From: a virus
Reading direction: 5' to 3' (one strand)
IMG/VR virus record: IMGVR_UViG_3300036885_000257
Span: 1 to 32,209 of that record
Length of the DNA: 32,209 nucleotides
A program made the translations under genes and the position numbers. Numbering within the stretch: position 1 is the first letter of the stretch; each line of letters starts with the position of its first letter. The notes beneath the pieces are model-generated. The model did not search any database, was not told where the DNA came from, and was given only the letters and a program-made list of their open reading frames with translations. This document shows positions 22,901 to 29,009 of the stretch, in pieces.

Positions 22901-25660
22901 TTTAGCATCTATAGCACTCCAACTCATACACTAACACTTTATGATTGTCAAATAGCAATTGCAGGTATTGTTGGATTTTCTGGATATTCAGGAATTTCTG
23001 GATATTCAGGTCAATCTGGATATAGTGGAAAATCTGGATACAGTGGAATAAGTGGTTATTCAGGTCAATCTGGGTATTCAGGAACAAGTGGGTATTCAGG
23101 TGCATTAGGAACTTCTGGATACAGTGGAATTAGTGGATATTCTGGTTTTTCAGGATATTCAGGAATAAATGGAACATCTGGGTATTCAGGTCAATCTGGA
23201 TATTCTGGGCAATCTGGTTATAGTGGTATTTCAGGAATTAATGGCCAGTCAGGTTATTCAGGTCAATCAGGCAACAGTGGAATTTCTGGCTATTCAGGAA
23301 CTTCAGGATATTCAGGAAAATCTGGATATTCAGGGTATTCAGGGTATTCAGGAATAGATGGTCAATCTGGATATTCAGGGCAATCAGGAAATAGCACATC
23401 AGGTTACAGTGGAATAAGTGGTTATTCAGGTCAATCAGGATATTCAGGAATAAATGGAACTTCAGGTTATTCTGGACAGTCTGGATATTCTGGAATTTCA
23501 GGTTATTCAGGTCAATCAGGTACAAGTGGATATTCAGGACAATCTGGATATTCAGGTCAATCAGGTTATAGCGGTGAATCTGGATATTCTGGAGAATCTG
23601 GAACTTCAGGTTATTCTGGACAGTCTGGATATTCTGGAATTTCAGGTTATTCAGGATATAGTGGTGAAAGTGGTTATTCTGGAGAATCAGGATATTCAGG
23701 CTATTCTGGAATAAGTGGATATTCAGGACAATCTGGTTATTCTGGTCAATCAGGTGAATCAGGAATTTCTGGGTATTCAGGAACTTCAGGATATTCAGGT
23801 GAATCAGGTTATTCAGGTGAATCAGGAATTTCTGGGTATTCAGGTTTTTCAGGTTATTCTGGAATTTCTGGGTATTCAGGAACATCAGGATACAGTGGAG
23901 AATCAGGTATTTCTGGTTATTCAGGAATTTCAGGTTATTCAGGTATTTCTGGTTATTCAGGTATTTCTGGTTATTCAGGAATTTCAGGTTATTCTGGTTA
24001 TTCAGGTGAATCAGGTATTTCTGGATATTCTGGAGAATCTGGTTATTCAGGTATTTCTGGATATTCTGGAGAATCTGGTTATTCAGGTATTTCTGGATAT
24101 TCTGGAGAATCTGGTTATTCAGGTATTTCTGGACAATCAGGATATTCAGGATACAGCGGAATTAGTGGTTATTCAGGTAATTCTGGATATTCTGGTGATT
24201 CTGGACAATCTGGATATTCAGGTCAATCTGGTTATAGTGGTGAAAGTGGTTATTCAGGAATTTCAGGCTATAGTGGAGAATCAGGTATTAGTGGATATTC
24301 AGGAATTTCAGGCTATTCAGGACAATCAGGTACAAGTGGATATTCAGGTCAATCTGGTTATTCAGGACTAAGTGGTTATTCTGGAGAATCTGGTTATTCT
24401 GGTCAATCAGGATATAGTGGAATTTCAGGATATTCTGGTATTAGTGGCACAAATGGAATTAATGGAGATTCAGGCTATAGTGGAACTTCTGGAATTTCTG
24501 GTTATTCAGGAAAATCAGGCTATAGTGGAACTGATGGAACAAATGGGAATTCTGGTTATTCTGGAATTTCAGGAATAAATGGAACTAATGGAGAATCTGG
24601 TTATTCAGGAAAATCAGGTTACAGTGGAATAAGTGGATATTCAGGAATTGATGGAACAAATGGAACGTCTGGATATTCTGGTATTTCAGGTTATTCAGGA
24701 ACAAATGGTCAATCAGGTTACTCTGGAATTTCTGGAACAAATGGTAATTCAGGTTATTCTGGAATTTCTGGAATAAACGGAACAAATGGATCTTCAGGAT
24801 ATTCAGGAATTTCTGGAACTAATGGAGCAAATGGAGAATCAGGATATTCAGGCGCATCAGGAATAGGAACATCAGGTTACTCTGGACAATCTGGTATTAA
24901 TGGAATTTCTGGGTATTCAGGTATTTCAGGAACAAATGGCACATCTGGATATTCTGGTATTTCAGGTTATTCTGGAACTAATGGATCTTCAGGTTATTCT
25001 GGAACTAATGGATCTTCAGGTTATTCTGGAATTTCAGGAACAAATGGAACGTCTGGATATTCAGGAACATCTGGATATTCTGGTAATTCAGGATATTCAG
25101 GAACATCTGGATATTCTGGTAATTCAGGATATTCAGGAACATCTGGATATTCAGGAACAAATGGAACGTCTGGATATTCAGGAACGTCTGGATATTCAGG
25201 AACATCTGGCAAATCAGGATATTCAGGAACAAATGGAACGTCTGGATATTCAGGAACTTCAGGATATTCAGGAACGTCTGGATATTCTGGTAAATCGGGA
25301 TATTCTGGTGTCGGTACAAGTGGTTACTCAGGAAGTTCAGCAACACGAGTAAACGGAACAGCAAGTTCAGCAACACCAACACCTGATGTTTCAACAACAG
25401 ATCTTTATTATCTATCAGCACTTGCAGAAACAGCAACGTTTGGTGCCCCTACTGGTAGTCCATCTGATGGACAAAAACTTGTAATACGAGTTTATGATAA
25501 TGGTGGTGCCAGAACCCTTGCATGGAATGCAATTTATAAAGCAATAGGAATAACTTTACCAATAATAACTGTTGTGGGGTCTTACACATATGTCGGTTGC
25601 ATTTATAATGATGCGACAGATACTTGGGCTTGTGTAGCAACAGCAACAGGAGCAGGTTAA
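19898..25660 (+). CDS. Giant tail fibre with Gly-X-Ser stalks, DNRLRE-like and C1q-like domains
   Basis: A 1,920-residue frame without interruption. Layout: 1-145 attachment domain, also found alone in the 26206 gene; 149-315 repeat tract 1; 316-492 DNRLRE/CBM96-like domain (ADTWLRSTFPNTNYGTQTSF, LLKFATP, SSEWPTLLTG); 493-645 tract 2; 646-785 jelly-roll domain resembling C1q/TNF (GTYLINADFPCF, ISLTGLLDLAVNDTIDFRVQ); 786-883 tract 3; 884-1025 a second, related jelly-roll (GVYKINATFSYT, LTGVVSLAVNDAITFSIY); 1026-1811 tract 4; 1812-1920 a C-terminal cap of common phage type (DGQKLVIRVYDNGGARTLAW). The tracts are Gly at every third position, mostly GYSGXS, and contain no proline. It is most likely a long trimeric fibre; a glycan-binding role comes from domain resemblance only. 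Confidence 0.85.
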   Translation: MSLTNPIKYTFFGQIVPKDKLPIIDIQTDGMAFGTVELDLPITTVSTLTVSCFHLTKPTSTEDRWSRCLPELQALYTPIAFSYEQLATDYWLIHWQFNPQVIGVNEQHNDLYWSIEFFVNEANNATIPQSSPKIIIHTIDDIGYTSSSSGYSGVSIAKGDSGYSGQSGYSGLNGMASFSGYSGTSGYSGQSGYSGISGTLGHSGYSGDSGISGIDGQSGRSGYSGISGIDGQSGYSGIDGRSGYSGISGYSGQSGYSGISGYSGAGQSGYSGAGQSGYSGNDGQSGYSGFSGKSGFSGKSGYSGQSGYSGFSGTNGQATWNDTADTWLRSTFPNTNYGTQTSFFIEDPYITGLLKFATPSVDVTNAYLSLYRLSTYTSPVTISIYRCLQNWNESGGTGATWNKYDGTNTWNTAGALGSGTDYDPTLCGSITTTATPQFSCYLNAYGVSILHQMFTGAISNYGFVLFVSTTGAQVELATKENADSSEWPTLLTGMQGFSGYSGTSGYSGKSGYSGYSGISGQAGGAGQSGYSGMSGEVPGGSGYSGISGYSGGSGYSGQSGYSGINGNSGYSGSNGLSGYSGTNGISGYSGVGQSGYSGLNGIAAASGYSGTSGYSGKSGYSGISGQAGGAGQSGYSGQSGISGFSGHVDGAGYAWATSFDSTSITGVSGAFVKMPIWVGTVLNGFTCDGTTFTCITPGTYLINADFPCFAETRNSLIAVKVFQNNAQGTNLKVSEIYSIVNQQQEISLTGLLDLAVNDTIDFRVQANSTNDVTFMYSMMTFTGIVGQSGYSGQSGTGVSGYSGQSGYSGSTGTTGQSGYSGQSGYSGSIGSVGQSGYSGESGYSGISGIVGFSGYSGQSGYSGKSGYSGISGYSGISGFSGSIAGMGYMSAYVDGGAPVTVTIDASPHALGSFWRSGLLNGFTNNGTTITCTLAGVYKINATFSYTSSAANTYSSIALMLNGTQQPDMVAGVSTVAGTPGQYRVNASLTGVVSLAVNDAITFSIYSTPTHTLTLYDCQIAIAGIVGFSGYSGISGYSGQSGYSGKSGYSGISGYSGQSGYSGTSGYSGALGTSGYSGISGYSGFSGYSGINGTSGYSGQSGYSGQSGYSGISGINGQSGYSGQSGNSGISGYSGTSGYSGKSGYSGYSGYSGIDGQSGYSGQSGNSTSGYSGISGYSGQSGYSGINGTSGYSGQSGYSGISGYSGQSGTSGYSGQSGYSGQSGYSGESGYSGESGTSGYSGQSGYSGISGYSGYSGESGYSGESGYSGYSGISGYSGQSGYSGQSGESGISGYSGTSGYSGESGYSGESGISGYSGFSGYSGISGYSGTSGYSGESGISGYSGISGYSGISGYSGISGYSGISGYSGYSGESGISGYSGESGYSGISGYSGESGYSGISGYSGESGYSGISGQSGYSGYSGISGYSGNSGYSGDSGQSGYSGQSGYSGESGYSGISGYSGESGISGYSGISGYSGQSGTSGYSGQSGYSGLSGYSGESGYSGQSGYSGISGYSGISGTNGINGDSGYSGTSGISGYSGKSGYSGTDGTNGNSGYSGISGINGTNGESGYSGKSGYSGISGYSGIDGTNGTSGYSGISGYSGTNGQSGYSGISGTNGNSGYSGISGINGTNGSSGYSGISGTNGANGESGYSGASGIGTSGYSGQSGINGISGYSGISGTNGTSGYSGISGYSGTNGSSGYSGTNGSSGYSGISGTNGTSGYSGTSGYSGNSGYSGTSGYSGNSGYSGTSGYSGTNGTSGYSGTSGYSGTSGKSGYSGTNGTSGYSGTSGYSGTSGYSGKSGYSGVGTSGYSGSSATRVNGTASSATPTPDVSTTDLYYLSALAETATFGAPTGSPSDGQKLVIRVYDNGGARTLAWNAIYKAIGITLPIITVVGSYTYVGCIYNDATDTWACVATATGAG
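20336..20842 (+). repeat. Giant fibre Gly-X-Ser tract 1
   Basis: About 167 codons between the attachment domain and the DNRLRE-like domain. GYSG alternates with GQSG, GISG, GIDG and GKSG. Two GAGQS units break the three-residue phase near 20690-20720, which would put kinks in a triple helix. Confidence 0.9.
21374..21834 (+). repeat. Giant fibre Gly-X-Ser tract 2
   Basis: About 153 codons. The block GISGQAGGAGQSGYSG occurs twice, near 21447 and 21759, so a longer unit has been duplicated within this tract. It also carries the only GEVPGG variant, near 21500. Confidence 0.9.
22252..22545 (+). repeat. Giant fibre Gly-X-Ser tract 3
   Basis: About 98 codons separating the two jelly-roll domains. 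GQSGYSG dominates, with interspersed GSTGTTG and GSIGSVG variants. This linker is flanked by related sequences (FTGIVGQ before, and IAGIVGF before tract 4), suggesting domain plus stalk were duplicated together. Confidence 0.9.
24014..24121 (+). repeat. Exact 36-bp tandem repeat, three copies
   Basis: A unit encoding GISGYSGESGYS is repeated at 24014, 24050 and 24086 with no mismatch, then runs into a partial fourth copy. Neighbouring units differ at silent sites, so this is a recent local expansion. Confidence 0.95.
25064..25153 (+). repeat. Exact 36-bp tandem repeat, two and a half copies
   Basis: A unit encoding GTSGYSGNSGYS is present at 25064 and 25100 without mismatch, followed by a half copy from 25136. 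It is another recent expansion near the 3' end of tract 4. Confidence 0.92.
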
Positions 25661-25661
25661 G

Positions 25662-26201
25662 ATGGCAACTAAGACTTTTGTAGCAGCATCATTTGTTTAT
25701 GCAAGTGATAATTATAAAGCAAGTGACGGTAGCACTACTCCTGCTGTGTTTGTTTCTGACTTAGCTGCTGCAGGCGGAGGTGCATCATATTGCACTGTCA
25801 TAGGAAATAATGTTTTTGTCCGAATGGGATTAGAACAACAATCTGGTAATCCTGGAACAATAACAAGTATTACTTTTTATGCTTCAGCAAAAAGAACTTC
25901 AACTTCATACTGGGCTTCTTGCTATATGCAAATTCTAACACATGCAAATGCATATAACAGTGCTTCTTTAGGTTCAGGGTCTAATTCTTTTGCAACATAC
26001 TCTAATGCATGGGCAACAAATCCATTTACAAGTGCTGCTTGGACTTGGGATGAATTCAATGCAGTGTCAATGTTCTTTTCGACAACAAGTGGTGGTTCAA
26101 CATATCAAGTTTATCAAGATTATCTTTATGCTATTGTTACTTACACACCAGCACCAGTAGCAACAGGAAATTTCTTTCCATTCTTACTTAACAACAGGTA
26201 A
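25662..26201 (+). CDS. Beta-rich structural protein, probable fibre accessory
   Basis: A 179-residue protein not recognised by family. It is rich in Ser, Thr, Ala, Tyr and Phe, low in charge, and has regular strand-like segments (VFVRMGLEQQSGNPGTITSI, TYQVYQDYLYAIVTY), as in phage tail or glycan-binding proteins. The pattern of an N-terminal strand, a TWDEFNAVS segment and a final Pro-rich linker with a hydrophobic end (GNFFPFLLNN) suggests a jelly-roll-like receptor or collar domain, but this is weak. It starts two bases after the giant fibre stop, with GGAG inside the end of that gene, and ends five bases before the next gene. Confidence 0.6.
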   Translation: MATKTFVAASFVYASDNYKASDGSTTPAVFVSDLAAAGGGASYCTVIGNNVFVRMGLEQQSGNPGTITSITFYASAKRTSTSYWASCYMQILTHANAYNSASLGSGSNSFATYSNAWATNPFTSAAWTWDEFNAVSMFFSTTSGGSTYQVYQDYLYAIVTYTPAPVATGNFFPFLLNNR

Positions 26202-26205
26202 ACAA

Positions 26206-26637
26206 ATGAGCTTAGTAAACCCAATTAATTACCAGATGTTCAATGGCCAAATGGTCCCAAATAGCAGACCACCAATGGTCGAAGTTCAGTCTGACGATGT
26301 TGCTTATGGAATGATCACTATAAACTTGCCCCCATTGACAAGTGTGACAAGTCTAACTGAACAAGTTTTTATAGTTGTTCCGCCAACAACAGATGAATAT
26401 TTGTGGATCAGACAGGGTTCAGACTTATGGACTGGTCATCCTACTTGTTTGCATGCAACATGGCTTGTTAATTCTGAAAATCAAGTAATTATAACTTGGG
26501 AATTTGACCCAAGTGTTCTGTCAGCAACAAATTTACAGTATTATTCTTTAGAATTCTTTGTCAACCAGACATTAAGTGCATCTGTTGCACAGTCAAGTCC
26601 AAAGGTCATAATTAAGGTAAAGGACTTTTTAGAATGA
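26206..26637 (+). CDS. Stand-alone copy of the giant fibre attachment domain
   Basis: A 143-residue protein clearly related to the first 145 residues of the giant fibre. Shared features in order: MSLxNPIxY at the start, F-x-GQxVP, a Q(T/S)D patch followed by hydrophobic strands, and at the end the matching YxSxEFFVN and QSSPK(I/V)II. Charge and loop lengths differ, so the two are diverged paralogues and not a recent copy. Because one copy carries a fibre and the other stands alone, the domain probably binds the baseplate or a fibre-adaptor site, or helps build the fibre base. The stop overlaps the gp48-like gene by four bases. Confidence 0.72.
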   Translation: MSLVNPINYQMFNGQMVPNSRPPMVEVQSDDVAYGMITINLPPLTSVTSLTEQVFIVVPPTTDEYLWIRQGSDLWTGHPTCLHATWLVNSENQVIITWEFDPSVLSATNLQYYSLEFFVNQTLSASVAQSSPKVIIKVKDFLE

Positions 26638-27227
26638 CAACATTATCATTATGGGGATCTGGATCTTGGGGCGGTGACGACGGTAATGCTTGGGGTGGTT
26701 CAACTTTACCATTACATTATTATGCCCTGAAAAAAATATTTCCGATCAAAGACCTTCAGGGTGCCCAAGACGATGATATGAGAATAGACGGCAAGTATTT
26801 AGACCAAGTGTATTACCAGGTTGACGAACTATTAGACAACCTGTTCCCAGACACAGCAACAGCAGACTACAGCGAACCGTTCTTTGAAAAAATGTTTAAT
26901 GTCAATAGTCAAGCAGAAGTCTTAGCTGCTGAACAAGCATTAGTCAACAAGAATGGCAAAATGAGCCCAGCATTCTTTGTTCAACTTGGTGTTTCTTTAG
27001 GATATACTGATGTGACAATTCACGAAGGCGTCAGCGACATGTTCATTTTAGCATCAAGCACATATCCGCCAGAAAGTCTATTGCCGCATGCAGTCTTTAC
27101 AATTGGACATATTTGGGTTTGGGAAATTAGTTCAAGTATGATCGCTGTAGACGATAGACCAGTCTGGGAATTAATTGTCACAAAAGCAAGTCCTGCTTGG
27201 GCTCAAATAATTTTTATTTATACGTAA
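26634..27227 (+). CDS. Baseplate protein, Mu gp48-like (DUF2313)
   Basis: A 197-residue protein whose centre fits the gp48/YmfQ (DUF2313) family: VDELLDNLFPDTATADYSEP, then EKMFNV, LAAEQALVNKNGKMSPAFFV, and LGVSLGYTDVTIHEG, which is the conserved late motif. The N-terminal 25 residues are Trp- and Gly-rich (LWGSGSWGGDDGNAWGG) and are not typical of the family. In Mu this gene directly follows gp47 and links the baseplate to tail fibres. Here 9.1 kb of fibre genes lie between them. AAGGAG follows it for the next gene. Confidence 0.72.
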   Translation: MTTLSLWGSGSWGGDDGNAWGGSTLPLHYYALKKIFPIKDLQGAQDDDMRIDGKYLDQVYYQVDELLDNLFPDTATADYSEPFFEKMFNVNSQAEVLAAEQALVNKNGKMSPAFFVQLGVSLGYTDVTIHEGVSDMFILASSTYPPESLLPHAVFTIGHIWVWEISSSMIAVDDRPVWELIVTKASPAWAQIIFIYT

Positions 27228-27237
27228 GGAGATTAAA

Positions 27238-28224
27238 ATGCCAAAAACAACATTTGTAGACGGTTCACCACTTACTGCTGATTTTTGCAATACAGTCTAT
27301 TCAACTGGTGGCGGCCATGTTCATGACGGTGCTGATGCTGATGGTCATTCAAGTAAAATTATTTTGACGTCACAGGTCACTGGTCTATTACCTTTTGCAA
27401 ATACTACACTAAGTCCATTGTTTCAAGATTCTGTGCAAGGGTTTAATTATGTCAAGTCACTTACTGCTTGCCCGTCACTTGGTGCAGGCAATTATGACTG
27501 TCTTTCAATAAGCCCTGGTGCTTGCTTGGATTCTTATAGGACCCATGTCATTAATTCAACAAGTATATTCTTGAAAGCAATGATAACACCTGCATTGACA
27601 GGTTTTGCATATTGGGGACAGGGCACAGGCTATGGTGGTATGGCACTTGGCAATTCACTTGGTGCAGCAAATTTTTATTATGTGTTTGCTATTTCAAAAG
27701 TAGACGGTACAGTTGATTATGGTTTTGATGGTTCATATATTGCAGCAGCACTAATGGCAGACACCAATGTTGTTGCTGCTGGTTTCGTCTATTATAGACG
27801 CATAGGTACGATAAGAATGTCAACTGGCGGTGGTGGCGGCTACATCAGAAGTCTATATCAGGCTGCTGGTGACCACTTGTTTGGTTCAGACATTGCTGAT
27901 TATGCTGGTACAGCAGATGTTGCTTGGACTGCTAAGACACTTGTTGTACCAATTAACATTATGGTCAAAGCACATTGCACAGTAACTGTGACAAATGCTT
28001 CGACAGCAACTTTGTGCTTAAGGGACGGTGTTATACCTGATGATGTTGTTGCTGGTCATTCTAACGATGGCAGGTCTTTTGTTTTACCTGCTTCTGGTTC
28101 TATAGTTTTTCAGACAGATCTTACAACAAACACGACAGGTCAGATCTATGAAAAATATCTTACAAGTGCACCGTCAAATATTATAATCAACCACACTGGT
28201 TATTATGACTATAGAATTGACTAA
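27238..28224 (+). CDS. Second tail fibre protein
   Basis: A 328-residue protein in the position of the Mu tail-fibre gene, after gp48. The N-terminus (TFVDGSPLTADFCNTVYSTG) and GGHVHDGADADGHSSKI are the usual attachment sequence of phage fibres, and the rest is beta-rich and Gly/Thr/Ala-rich, with GGGGGYIRSLYQAAGDHLFG and a C-terminal strand region (TVTVTNASTATLCLRDGVIP) like a receptor-binding head. Unlike the other fibres it has no Gly-X-Ser stalk. A clear AAGGAG precedes the start. Receptor unknown. Confidence 0.75.
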   Translation: MPKTTFVDGSPLTADFCNTVYSTGGGHVHDGADADGHSSKIILTSQVTGLLPFANTTLSPLFQDSVQGFNYVKSLTACPSLGAGNYDCLSISPGACLDSYRTHVINSTSIFLKAMITPALTGFAYWGQGTGYGGMALGNSLGAANFYYVFAISKVDGTVDYGFDGSYIAAALMADTNVVAAGFVYYRRIGTIRMSTGGGGGYIRSLYQAAGDHLFGSDIADYAGTADVAWTAKTLVVPINIMVKAHCTVTVTNASTATLCLRDGVIPDDVVAGHSNDGRSFVLPASGSIVFQTDLTTNTTGQIYEKYLTSAPSNIIINHTGYYDYRID

Positions 28225-28226
28225 GT

Positions 28227-28460
28227 ATGCCAGAACGTAGACGCTTATCGCCCCATGAAATTCTTAGGGATTGCATTTCTATAGCAAGTCTTATTAGCAT
28301 AATTACAAGTGCTATTCTGATTGGCAAATGGGTTGGTAAAAATGATGAAAAATGGGACGGGCAGAACTGTACGAATATTCAACAGAACATAACTAACACA
28401 CACGTAGAAAATGAACTTGACAAGTTACGTTGGCGTTTTGTAAATGGGGGCAAACAGTGA
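28227..28460 (+). CDS. Small single-pass membrane protein
   Basis: A 77-residue protein with a basic N-terminus (MPERRRLSPHEILRD), one hydrophobic segment at about residues 17-36 (ISIASLISIITSAILIGKWV) and a polar, Asn-rich C-terminus with a short helix. It would span the inner membrane once. The size and place at the end of the structural operon fit a lysis helper (holin or spanin-like) or another late membrane factor, but no family motif is seen and no endolysin lies beside it. The stop overlaps the next start (GTGA). Confidence 0.62.
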   Translation: MPERRRLSPHEILRDCISIASLISIITSAILIGKWVGKNDEKWDGQNCTNIQQNITNTHVENELDKLRWRFVNGGKQ

Positions 28461-28786
28461 AAACACTCCAAGACTATCTTTTAACTAACGGCACTCAGCA
28501 TGTCTTGGTGTCAACCACAGATGACCAAGGCAATACCAGCTTTTATATTCATCCGACAGCATCAGGTCAAACCCTTGATTTCACTGTACTCGGAAACATC
28601 CTATTGCCCATGCAAGTCCATGACAAAACTGGAATTGTTGTAAAAACTGCTGCTCAAATTATAGATGCTCTGAAAACCATTAAACCACCCGAGCAAGTAC
28701 TTGACAATCTGAAGGCTGTCAACGAAGTGCTCGAACGAACTATCAGTCAACTTGATCGAATAGAAGTTAAACTAAACCATGGCTAA
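28457..28786 (+). CDS. Small soluble protein, conserved phage type, unknown role
   Basis: I place the start at GTG 28457, which overlaps the preceding stop and has a GGGGG ribosome site; a longer frame from ATG 28430 would add nine residues that lie inside the previous gene. The 109-residue product contains TSFYIHPTASGQTLDFTVLG, a phrase I associate with small phage proteins of undetermined function, followed by two helices (DALKTIKPPEQVLDNLKAVN, EVLERTISQLDRIEVKL). The C-terminal helices have coiled-coil spacing. It is the last gene of the rightward block. Confidence 0.62.
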   Translation: MKTLQDYLLTNGTQHVLVSTTDDQGNTSFYIHPTASGQTLDFTVLGNILLPMQVHDKTGIVVKTAAQIIDALKTIKPPEQVLDNLKAVNEVLERTISQLDRIEVKLNHG

Positions 28787-29009
28787 GCACACTGAATAGG
28801 TAGGACTTAAATACCTTATAGGTGAATAATTACGATGTGACGAGCATAACACGAGATACACACGAATTGGCAACAGTAGGTATCGTTATGTATGGAAAAG
28901 AAAAAAACAAATGATTGAAATGAATAAGAAATGTACTAATGATAAAGAAAGAATAATCTGGGTAAAAAAAAATAGCAATTCTTTTCGGATAAAATATAAA
29001 AGAAAAGAA
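28787..29009. other. Intergenic stretch between converging blocks
   Basis: About 220 AT-rich bases. A 34-codon plus-strand frame starts at ATG 28911 (MIEMNKKCTNDKERIIWVKK and onward) without a ribosome site; I give it low weight. AATTCTTTT near 28977 and AAAAGAATT near 29003 can pair across a 17-base loop and might terminate either block weakly. No tRNA-like or other structured RNA is seen. Confidence 0.4.

Larger units (their letters stand above)
22973..25330 (+). repeat. Giant fibre Gly-X-Ser tract 4
   Basis: About 786 codons, the longest tract, with well over 100 triplets and essentially unbroken phase. X changes along it: Gln, Lys, Thr and Ile first (22973-23560), Glu and Ile in the middle (23570-24420), Asn and Thr last (24440-25330). 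Phase breaks occur at GNSTSG (about 23390), GIGTSG (about 24865) and GVGTSG (about 25310). Confidence 0.92.

Noticed and set aside
22973-25330. CRISPR array
   Set aside because: The repeat is a coding triplet series with no spacers and no cas genes nearby.
20538-25352. Plus-strand second-frame open runs rich in Ile, Leu, Gln and Asp within the giant fibre
   Set aside because: These are periodic shadows of the same repeat in another frame, with no start context.
20301-25436. Long minus-strand open frames across the repeat tracts, including a Pro-Glu-Tyr-rich one near 25021-25212
   Set aside because: They are the antisense reading of an 18-base period that happens to lack stops; no ribosome sites and no independent pattern.
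17482-28224. Diversity-generating retroelement acting on fibre genes
   Set aside because: No reverse transcriptase and no template/variable pair with adenine-specific differences is visible in the window.
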